Shown: positions 1 through 5,181 of the stretch, in pieces | How the letters are laid out: the number at the start of each line of letters is the position of its first letter | Position numbering within the stretch: position 1 is the stretch's first letter | Assembly (NCBI GenBank): GCA_943354655.1 | Contig: CALRCT010000036.1 | Coordinates: 1-5,181 of the forward strand | From: an uncultured Candidatus Saccharimonas sp. | GTDB taxonomy: Bacteria > Patescibacteriota > Saccharimonadia > Saccharimonadales > SZUA-47 | Reading direction: 5' to 3' | DNA length: 5,181 bases | Position numbers and translations under genes: made by a program | The notes under the pieces: generated by a model | The model's input: only the letters and a program-made list of their open reading frames with translations | Told to the model about the DNA's origin: nothing | Database searches by the model: none

Positions 1-789
1 ATAGGACTAACAGGTAAAATAAGTGCGCCTCCACCAACGGTAGCTCCTACAATATCTTTTCCTACTAACAACCAAGTATTTAAAGAAGTTCCCGTAAAAG
101 TAACAGGAATATGTACTACCGATCTACTTGTTAAGATTTTTAAAAATAACGTATTTGGCGGGTCTGTACAATGTGTAAACGGTAGTTATTCTATGCTCCT
201 TGATTTGTTTTCGGGTCAAAACGAACTTGTAGCGCGTGTATACGATTCAATCGATCAGCCAGGTCCTGATTCTAATACGGTACAAGTAAGTTTTAACGAC
301 ACTAAAGCCGGCGCTGGTTCACGCGTGTCCATTACCAGTAACTATGCTAAGCGTGGAGCAAATCCAAATACCATACTTGTATGGCCTGTAATCATTAGTG
401 GTGGTACCGGTCCATACGCAGTAAGTGTAGATTGGGGTGATGAAACTGAAGCTGACCTTTCTAGTCAGGCTTTTCCTGGATCTTTTGACATTAAGCATAT
501 TTATAAATCGGCCGGTATATATAACATCATTGTTAAGGTTGTAGACCGCGACGGAATTGGTGCATTTTTACAGATTGTTGGAGTTGGCAACGGGCCACTT
601 AGCCAAACAAATATAGGTTCTGATGACCCAAGTTCACAACCTTTAGGCGGCGTTAGAACAAAAATTGTATGGCAACCAGCGTCGGTTATTATTCCGTTTA
701 TATTTAGTACGTTTTGGTTAGGTAAAAAATACGAACTTCATATGCTTCGCAAAAAAATTACTCGCGGTGAACGACCTTTTGGCGATTAG
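1..789 (+). CDS. Surface protein with Ig-like and PKD domains, C-terminal membrane anchor (5' end missing)
   Basis: The frame is open from base 1, so this is the last 262 codons of a longer gene; the ATG at 193 lies inside a domain and is not the start. Residues are counted from base 1. A proline-rich linker (10-16) leads into an Ig-like beta-sandwich (about 16-98) with the bacterial repeat pattern of PTISFPT, VKVTG, GQNELVARVYD. A PKD domain follows (about 122-197), recognised by DWGDETEADL and the later HIYKSAGIYNIIVKVVD. After a Ser/Gly/Pro linker comes one hydrophobic segment (about 222-241, IVWQPASVIIPFIFSTFWLG) and a basic tail with KK, RKK and RGER. This predicts an extracellular N-terminal part and a cytoplasmic C-terminus. 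Ig-like and PKD domains usually serve adhesion or as spacers carrying another domain away from the cell; any such domain lies upstream of the window. Function beyond surface attachment is unknown. It ends in TAG, within an inverted repeat. Confidence 0.85.
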   Translation: MGLTGKISAPPPTVAPTISFPTNNQVFKEVPVKVTGICTTDLLVKIFKNNVFGGSVQCVNGSYSMLLDLFSGQNELVARVYDSIDQPGPDSNTVQVSFNDTKAGAGSRVSITSNYAKRGANPNTILVWPVIISGGTGPYAVSVDWGDETEADLSSQAFPGSFDIKHIYKSAGIYNIIVKVVDRDGIGAFLQIVGVGNGPLSQTNIGSDDPSSQPLGGVRTKIVWQPASVIIPFIFSTFWLGKKYELHMLRKKITRGERPFGD

Positions 790-816
790 TATTAATATTT
801 TTAAAATTAATACTAA
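786..816. repeat. 11-bp perfect inverted repeat overlapping the stop codon of the surface-protein gene
   Basis: TTAGTATTAAT (786-796) and ATTAATACTAA (806-816) are exact reverse complements separated by 9 bases. The left arm contains the TAG stop at 787-789. As RNA this forms an A/U-rich hairpin that could mark the 3' end of the upstream message. It is not a canonical intrinsic terminator: there is no GC-rich stem and no U-run after the right arm, which is followed by AACAAATTCG. An operator for a dimeric regulator is the alternative. In such AT-rich DNA a repeat of this size can also arise by chance. Confidence 0.5.
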
Positions 817-826
817 ACAAATTCGA

Positions 827-858
827 ATTATATAATAAAATATTATATAATAATTACA
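827..858 (+). promoter_or_regulatory. Probable mnmA promoter: two TATAAT boxes inside an 11-bp palindrome, no Shine-Dalgarno
   Basis: ATTATATAATA (827-837) and TATTATATAAT (841-851) are perfect reverse complements around an AAA centre. Each arm carries a consensus -10 hexamer on the + strand (831-836 and 846-851). Because of the symmetry, each also carries one on the - strand (827-832 and 842-847). No convincing -35 hexamer is seen at 16-18 bp. The box at 846-851 is followed by only 7 bases before the ATG at 859, so transcription would start at or next to the A of the start codon, giving a leaderless mRNA. The absence of any purine-rich ribosome-binding site fits this. The palindrome could also be a repressor site overlapping the promoter. 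An 8-bp palindrome, ATTCGAAT (821-828), lies just upstream. Confidence 0.6.
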
Positions 859-1902
859 ATGACAAAAACAGTATACGTAGGTCTTTCTGGTGGAGTTGAC
901 AGCTCTGTAGCAGCTGCTCTTTTAAAAGAGCAGGGTTATAACGTTGTTGGCGTATACATGAAAAACTGGTCTCGTGATTTACCAGGTTTTTCTTGCCCAT
1001 GGAAAGAAGATTACCAAGATGCCAAACGCGTAGCGGTTCAGCTTGGAATTGAATTTAAAATGTTTGATTTTGAGAATGAGTATTTTAACAGGGTAGTTCA
1101 GTACATGTTAGACGGTTTTACGGCTGGTCAAACTCCTAATCCTGATATTATGTGTAACCAAGAAATTAAGTTTAAACTATTTTTAGAAGCATCATTAGAA
1201 CAGGGAGCAGACTTTATAGCAACCGGACATTATGCCCAAACAAATAACGGCAAATTGATAGTTGCAAAAGACGACAACAAAGACCAAACATATTTTTTGT
1301 ATAGGGTAACTGACGAAGCTTTAAGCAAAACGTTATTTCCTATTGGTGGTTACACAAAACCCGAAGTAAGAGAATTAGCAAAAAAGTACAATCTTATTAC
1401 AGCTACAAAAAAAGAAAGTATGGGAATTTGTTTTGTAGGAAAAGTTGGAATTAAAGAATTCTTGCAGCAGTTTTTACCACCTCAAAAAAGTGGAGATATT
1501 AAAAATCAGTATGGAATGAGTATAGGTACTCATGACGGTGCCGTGTATTACACTATTGGTCAAAGGCACGGTCTTAGCGTAGGCGGTGGTTTGCCATATT
1601 ACGTTACAGGTAAAGACATGGCTAAAAATGAAGTTTACGTAACTACAGATATTCAGGATAAAAAATTGTGGAATGACGCTATAACTTTAACTAGCCCACA
1701 TTGGATATCAAAAAACCCAGATCTAAAAGATCTAGTCGTACGCACAAGACACAGAGGCCCTCTTACAATAGTTAAATCAATCAAAAAACAGGGTAATAAT
1801 TATATTTTAGAATTAGCCGAACCGTTAAGAGCGTTAACAGCTGGACAATCTGCAGTTTTATACCAAAAAGATGTATGCATAGGTGGCGGAATAATCTGTT
1901 AA
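859..1902 (+). CDS. mnmA: tRNA-specific 2-thiouridylase MnmA
   Basis: A cytoplasmic enzyme that uses ATP and a persulfide sulfur to thiolate C2 of wobble uridine 34 in Lys, Glu and Gln tRNAs, supporting accurate reading of A/G-ending codons. The 347 residues are complete and near the usual length of about 360. The N-terminal PP-loop ATPase has SGGVDSS (10-16). The first catalytic Cys is C99 in TPNPDIMCNQEIKF, followed by ATGHYA (121-126) and KDQTYFLY (141-148). The second catalytic Cys is C191 in ESMGICFVGK. The central domain carries YTIGQRHGL (231-239), and the C-terminal beta-barrel ends in GQSAVLYQ and CIGGGII. Both cysteines needed for the persulfide/disulfide cycle are present, so it should be active. 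The ATG at 859 sits directly before the PP-loop strand and just after a strong -10 box. The sulfur donor (IscS-type desulfurase) is not in the window. alaS follows after 12 nt. Confidence 0.97.
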   Translation: MTKTVYVGLSGGVDSSVAAALLKEQGYNVVGVYMKNWSRDLPGFSCPWKEDYQDAKRVAVQLGIEFKMFDFENEYFNRVVQYMLDGFTAGQTPNPDIMCNQEIKFKLFLEASLEQGADFIATGHYAQTNNGKLIVAKDDNKDQTYFLYRVTDEALSKTLFPIGGYTKPEVRELAKKYNLITATKKESMGICFVGKVGIKEFLQQFLPPQKSGDIKNQYGMSIGTHDGAVYYTIGQRHGLSVGGGLPYYVTGKDMAKNEVYVTTDIQDKKLWNDAITLTSPHWISKNPDLKDLVVRTRHRGPLTIVKSIKKQGNNYILELAEPLRALTAGQSAVLYQKDVCIGGGIIC

Positions 1903-1905
1903 AAT
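1897..1905 (+). promoter_or_regulatory. Putative extended -10 promoter element for alaS
   Basis: The bases TGTTAAAAT match an extended -10 (TG, one base, then TAAAAT), overlapping the TAA stop of mnmA. Nine bases separate it from the ATG at 1915, so RNA would begin within a few bases of the start codon. No -35 hexamer is evident, which extended -10 promoters tolerate. The element closely matches the one before the FtsA-like gene (TGTTACAAT, 3832-3840). The sequence alone does not prove it is used; alaS may also be transcribed by read-through from mnmA. Confidence 0.4.
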
Positions 1906-1914
1906 AACTTGTAT

Positions 1915-3798
1915 ATGAACGCACAAGACATTCGCAATAAATACATAGAATATTTCAAAACGCAAAAACACGCGGTTATTCCTCGTGCACTTATGGTGCC
2001 GTACAACGAACCTAGCGTTTTATTTACGGGTTCTGGAATGCAACCACTTATTCCTTACTTACTAGGCGAAAAACACCCAGCAGGAACAAGACTAGTCGAC
2101 AGTCAGACATGCCTAAGAGCACAAGATATTGACGAAGTTGGCGACAATAGGCATACGACTTTTTTTGAAATGCTTGGAAACTGGAGTTTGGGTGATTATT
2201 TTAAAGCCGAACAAATTCCATGGTTTTTTAACTTTTTAGTAGATGTAGTCGGCATAGATCCAAAAAAATTGTATGTAACCTGTTGCAGTGGTTTTGCAGA
2301 ACATAACGTACCAAAAGATACTCAAAGTGGAGAAATCTGGAAAGATTTATTTGCTAGTAAGGGTATTGACGCAAAAGATGTAGAAATTGGTAGCGAAGAA
2401 AACGGATACAAAGTTGGTGACCAAGGCGGAAGAATCTTTTATTACGACGAAAAAAATTGGTGGAGCCGAAACGGTGCACCAAAAGACGTAAAAATTGGTG
2501 AACCATGTGGCCCAGACAGCGAAGTTTTTTACTTATTTGATAACGTACAACACGACACTAAATGGGGTGAATTTTGTCATCCTAACTGCGACTGCGGCCG
2601 CTATATGGAAATAGGCAACAACGTTTTTATGGAATATATTCGTACCAAAAATGGATTCGAAAAACTTCCTGCACAAAACGTTGACTTTGGAGCAGGTTTG
2701 GAACGAATAGCAGCAGCTGCAATTGACAGTTCGGATATGTTTAAAATTAGTCTTTTATGGCCAATCATAGAAAAACTTCAAAAACTTAGCGGTAAAACAT
2801 ACGAACAACACACAGAAAGCATGCGTGTAATATCTGATCATTTACGGGCTGCAACCTTTTTGGCTATTGACGGCGTTGTGCCAAGCAATAAAGAACAGGG
2901 TTATGTTATGCGACGACTAATGCGCCGCGCAATACGATTTGCGTTCGAACTTGGTATAGAACAAAACTTTATGCAAGAACTTGTACCAGTTATTGCTGAT
3001 TTGTATCAAAGTGATTATCCCGAAGTTGCCGAAAATCGAAATAAAGTGATAGATGTATTAGCTAACGAAGAAAAAATATTCCGCCAAACGTTAAGAAAAG
3101 GCATAATCCAGCTATCTAAACTTTCTGAAGACGGACTTACCGGACAAGAAGTATTTGTTTTGTACGATACATACGGGTTTCCATTAGAACTAAGTGTAGA
3201 AGAAGCCTATAAGCAAGAAATTAAAGTATCTGATACATGGCGCGAAGAGTTTGATTTATTAATGAAACAACAGCGCGAACGAAGCCAAACAGCGGCTAAG
3301 GGTATATTTAAAGGTGGACTTGGCGGACATACCGATCAGCATAAAAAATATCATACTGCCACACATCTTATGTACCAAGCATTACGCGACGTATTGGGCG
3401 ATCACGTTGTTCAAAATGGAAGCAACATAACAGAAGAACGTTTAAGGTTTGATTTTACTCATTCCCAAAAAGTTACTCCCGAACAAGTTAAGCAGGTAGA
3501 AGACATAGTTAACGAACAAATTAGCAAAGATTTAAAAGTGAGTTTTGCCGAATATCCTACAAAAGTTGCGCGCGAGGAAATGGGAGCATTAGGTCAGTTT
3601 GGTGACAGATACGGTGATGTAGTCAAAGTCTACAAAATGATTGCAGATGAATCTAATAAACCATTTAGTTTTGAAATTTGTGGCGGACCTCATGTTGACC
3701 ATACTCTACAGCTGTTCGAAAATGGTAAAAAATTTAAAATTATCAAAGAAGAAGCAAGTAGTGCGGGTATTCGCAGGATAAAAGCAGTACTAGCGTAA
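1915..3798 (+). CDS. alaS: Alanyl-tRNA synthetase, short form lacking C-Ala
   Basis: Attaches alanine to tRNA-Ala using ATP, and by its editing site removes mischarged Ser or Gly. Numbering is from the ATG at 1915 (627 aa). I prefer this start over the in-frame TTG at 1909 because MNAQDIRNKYIEYF matches typical AlaRS N-termini. The class II core has motif 1 (VLFTGSGMQPLIPYLLG, from 35), motif 2 (RHTTFFEMLGNWSLGDYF, 79-96), GPDSEVFY (199-206) and motif 3 (GAGLERIAA, 259-267). The helical tRNA-recognition domain includes HLRAATFLAIDG and GYVMRRLMRRAIRF (about 309-345). The editing domain keeps its zinc ligands: HTATH (480-484) and CGGPH (589-593). The protein stops right after KIIKEEASSAGIRRIKAVLA, so the C-Ala oligomerisation/tRNA domain is absent. 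The link between recognition and editing domains is short and lacks the usual beta-barrel, making it about 250 residues shorter than the bacterial norm of about 875. A Cys/His cluster (CHPNCDC, 221-227) lies in the catalytic domain. There is no Shine-Dalgarno. Confidence 0.96.
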   Translation: MNAQDIRNKYIEYFKTQKHAVIPRALMVPYNEPSVLFTGSGMQPLIPYLLGEKHPAGTRLVDSQTCLRAQDIDEVGDNRHTTFFEMLGNWSLGDYFKAEQIPWFFNFLVDVVGIDPKKLYVTCCSGFAEHNVPKDTQSGEIWKDLFASKGIDAKDVEIGSEENGYKVGDQGGRIFYYDEKNWWSRNGAPKDVKIGEPCGPDSEVFYLFDNVQHDTKWGEFCHPNCDCGRYMEIGNNVFMEYIRTKNGFEKLPAQNVDFGAGLERIAAAAIDSSDMFKISLLWPIIEKLQKLSGKTYEQHTESMRVISDHLRAATFLAIDGVVPSNKEQGYVMRRLMRRAIRFAFELGIEQNFMQELVPVIADLYQSDYPEVAENRNKVIDVLANEEKIFRQTLRKGIIQLSKLSEDGLTGQEVFVLYDTYGFPLELSVEEAYKQEIKVSDTWREEFDLLMKQQRERSQTAAKGIFKGGLGGHTDQHKKYHTATHLMYQALRDVLGDHVVQNGSNITEERLRFDFTHSQKVTPEQVKQVEDIVNEQISKDLKVSFAEYPTKVAREEMGALGQFGDRYGDVVKVYKMIADESNKPFSFEICGGPHVDHTLQLFENGKKFKIIKEEASSAGIRRIKAVLA

Positions 3799-3831
3799 AA
3801 GCCCATTAAGACTCTTTTGAGTGCATCTGCG

Positions 3832-3840
3832 TGTTACAAT
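3832..3840 (+). promoter_or_regulatory. Putative extended -10 promoter element for the FtsA-like gene
   Basis: TGTTACAAT is a good extended -10 (TG, T, TACAAT) in the 52-nt gap after alaS. It ends 10 bases before the ATG at 3851, placing the predicted RNA start around 3846-3849. This argues that the upstream in-frame GTG (3821) and ATG (3839, overlapping the box) are not the initiation codons. Six-base windows at 16-18 bp upstream (such as CTCTTT) are poor -35 matches. A minor 4-bp hairpin, ACTC-TTTT-GAGT (3811-3822), precedes it. Confidence 0.45.
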
Positions 3841-3850
3841 GTATGTATAT

Positions 3851-5158
3851 ATGCTTAAGCAAATTAAAGGTGCCAGCAAAAAGGCATTATCGAGGGTAAA
3901 AGTTCCAATTCGTACAAACGAGCAATACGTTGTAGCTTTAGACATTGGTACCGAATATGTTAAGGCGCTACTTGCTAAGGTAAAAGGTTCATCTATAGAA
4001 ATAGTAGGAGTAGGTAAGGTGCATCAGGGTCTTACAGACATGCAGGCAGGGGCTATTGCAGATATTGCGGCTGTAACTACTAATTGTGACGAAGCTTTAG
4101 CAATGGCCGAAGAACAGGCTGGTGTAAACGGAACTCAGGCAGTAATTGGAATCGCCGGAGAACTAGTAAAAGGCGCTACCAACACAATTACAGTAAGTCG
4201 AAAAGACTCACAAAAGCCACTAGACGACGAAGAAGTTTCTAAGATAATTAGATTAGTACAAACAAGGGCGTTAGATAAAGCAAAAAAACAACTATCACTA
4301 GAACTTGGTGGCAAAGAAGTCGAAGTCCGAATGGTTAATAGCGCAATAGTACGTATGCAAATAGACGGTTACGACATAACTAATCCAGTAGGATTCCAGG
4401 GCAAAGAAGTTATGGTGCAACTTTATGCTGCTTTTGCGCCGATGATTCATATTGGTGCACTAGAAAGAGTCGCAGAAACCCTAGACCTAGACCTTTTGGC
4501 AGTTGCTGCAGAACCTTTTGCGGTAGCTCGTGCAGTAGTAGGCGACGAATCGCAAAAAAAATTAGACGCTATTCTTATGGACGTAGGCGGTGGAACAACC
4601 GACATAGCAGTTCTTAGTGACGGCGGCGTAATGGGTACAAAAATGTTTGGAATAGGTGGAAGAGCCTTTACAAGATCTATAGAACGCAACATGGGCGTAA
4701 CTTATTCACAGGCAGAAGCAATTAAATTAGGTTTGGGAGGAAGCGGAATTCCACACCAAAAAGTACCTTCAATAGAAGCCGCAATAAACAAAACATTGTC
4801 GGTATGGACTAGTGGCGTAGAACTGGCGTTAAGCGAATTTATGCTAGACACATTACCAAATCAAATTTTGCTTTGTGGTGGTGGCTCTTCGCTAGATATG
4901 TTGGCAGAATCATTACAAAACGGCGATTTTTACAAGCGATTACCTCTTACTCAACGACCTAGCGTAAGATACATACAGCCAGACCAAGTGGCTGGAATTA
5001 CGGATTCTACAAATACGCTAAATGACCATACTTTTATTACCGCAATGGGACTACTAAGGGTAGGCGCAGATACAATTGCAAATTCTGGCGGTAATTCCAT
5101 TTCATTTTTTTATTTTCAGAAATATGGTGAAACGAATTACGAAAACAACATAAATTAA
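3851..5158 (+). CDS. ftsA: FtsA-like cell division ATPase (actin fold with SHS2 insert)
   Basis: Predicted to polymerise on the inner membrane face and link FtsZ to the membrane at the division site. Numbering is from the ATG at 3851 (435 aa, normal for FtsA at about 400-450). A basic N-terminal stretch (KQIKGASKKALSRVK) precedes phosphate-1 loop VALDIGTEYVKALL (28-41). The SHS2/1C insert (about 98-195) has AVIGIAGELVKG, an Asp/Glu-rich turn, and DGYDITNPVGFQGKEV. Then come EPFAVARAVVG (221-231), phosphate-2 ILMDVGGGTTDIAVL (241-255), GIGGRAFTRSI (267-277) and the adenosine motif ILLCGGGSSLDML (339-351). The SHS2 insert and GGGTTDIA with a following IGG motif favour FtsA over MreB or DnaK; a PilM-type paralogue is the main alternative. 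The C-terminus after about residue 405 (NSGGNSISFFYFQKYGETNY...) lacks the basic amphipathic helix FtsA normally uses for membrane binding; see findings. Alternative starts are the ATG at 3839 and GTG at 3821. No Shine-Dalgarno is present. Confidence 0.87.
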   Translation: MLKQIKGASKKALSRVKVPIRTNEQYVVALDIGTEYVKALLAKVKGSSIEIVGVGKVHQGLTDMQAGAIADIAAVTTNCDEALAMAEEQAGVNGTQAVIGIAGELVKGATNTITVSRKDSQKPLDDEEVSKIIRLVQTRALDKAKKQLSLELGGKEVEVRMVNSAIVRMQIDGYDITNPVGFQGKEVMVQLYAAFAPMIHIGALERVAETLDLDLLAVAAEPFAVARAVVGDESQKKLDAILMDVGGGTTDIAVLSDGGVMGTKMFGIGGRAFTRSIERNMGVTYSQAEAIKLGLGGSGIPHQKVPSIEAAINKTLSVWTSGVELALSEFMLDTLPNQILLCGGGSSLDMLAESLQNGDFYKRLPLTQRPSVRYIQPDQVAGITDSTNTLNDHTFITAMGLLRVGADTIANSGGNSISFFYFQKYGETNYENNIN

Positions 5159-5181
5159 ATGCATAAAAAAACCGCTACAGC
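5159..5181. other. Window edge: likely left half of a terminator hairpin, or first codons of a next gene
   Basis: Directly after the TAA stop of the FtsA-like gene the sequence is ATGCAT, seven A, then ACCGCTACAGC up to the window end. An A-run followed by a GC-rich arm is how the left side of a bidirectional intrinsic terminator looks; the right arm (expected GTAGCGGT plus a T-run) would lie just outside. Alternatively, the ATG at 5159 abuts the stop codon and would begin M-H-K-K-T-A-T, a plausible basic start of a protein. The two readings cannot be separated here; I lean to the terminator. Confidence 0.35.

Noticed and set aside
193..195. ATG as the start of the surface-protein gene
   Set aside because: The same frame is open back to base 1 and encodes the first half of the Ig-like domain, so this is an internal methionine.
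1719..1733. Paired AGATCT motifs 3 bases apart inside mnmA
   Set aside because: They simply encode Asp-Leu-Lys-Asp-Leu within the C-terminal domain; nothing suggests a regulatory role.
1909..1911. TTG start for alaS
   Set aside because: It adds only Met-Tyr before MNAQDIRNKY; the ATG at 1915 matches usual AlaRS N-termini and is better spaced from the -10-like element.
3811..3822. ACTC-TTTT-GAGT hairpin after alaS as an intrinsic terminator
   Set aside because: A 4-bp stem with no following T-run is too weak.
3821..3841. GTG (3821) or ATG (3839) as the start of the FtsA-like gene
   Set aside because: Both lie upstream of or inside the extended -10 element at 3832-3840 and would be absent from an RNA started there; 3839 remains possible if transcription reads through from alaS.
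854..3841. TTACAATG shared by the mnmA start (854-861) and the ftsA leader (3834-3841)
   Set aside because: In mnmA the ATG in this 8-mer is the start codon, whereas in ftsA it overlaps the -10 box; the positions are not equivalent, so it is probably coincidence.
4447..4692. Open frame of 81 codons on the - strand within the FtsA-like gene
   Set aside because: It lies antisense to the phosphate-2 motif region, has a low-complexity Ser/Ala/Pro-rich translation and no promoter or ribosome-binding site; it is a shadow of the real gene.

Overview
The window reads as a chromosomal housekeeping segment of a small-genome bacterium, most probably a member of the Patescibacteria/CPR, with Candidatus Saccharibacteria as my best guess. 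That placement is inferred from four things: a shortened alanyl-tRNA synthetase of the kind I associate with that radiation, no recognisable Shine-Dalgarno sequence before any gene, -10 promoter elements lying almost on top of the start codons, and very compact spacing. Base composition is moderately AT-rich in the genes, and extremely AT-rich (64 of 69 bases) in the one real intergenic gap. The standard code fits. The complete ends seen use TAG and TAA, so UGA reassignment cannot be tested here. All genes lie on the + strand.

Layout: (1) Bases 1-789 are the 3' end of a surface protein with an Ig-like domain, a PKD domain, one C-terminal membrane helix and a basic cytoplasmic tail. (2) Bases 790-858 are a gap carrying two 11-bp inverted repeats. 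The second holds two consensus TATAAT boxes, the nearer ending 7 nt before the next ATG. (3) Bases 859-1902 are mnmA, the tRNA 2-thiouridylase. (4) Bases 1915-3798 are alaS, an alanyl-tRNA synthetase lacking the pre-editing beta-barrel and the C-Ala domain. (5) Bases 3851-5158 are an FtsA-like actin-fold cell-division ATPase. (6) Bases 5159-5181 are either the first codons of another gene or, more likely, the left half of a terminator hairpin.

The two central genes both serve decoding: MnmA thiolates the wobble uridine of Lys, Glu and Gln tRNAs, and AlaRS charges tRNA-Ala. The FtsA-like protein should tether FtsZ to the membrane. The three genes are packed like an operon, yet alaS and ftsA each have their own extended -10 element about 10 nt before the start codon. 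They may therefore be read as separate leaderless or near-leaderless mRNAs as well as by read-through.

I found no mobile element, CRISPR array, RNA gene or evident new multi-gene system. The most interesting points are the shared start-site architecture, the reduced AlaRS with an extra Cys/His cluster, and the FtsA C-terminus, where a T7 run separates the annotated tail from an alternative frame that encodes a typical-looking basic amphipathic tail.
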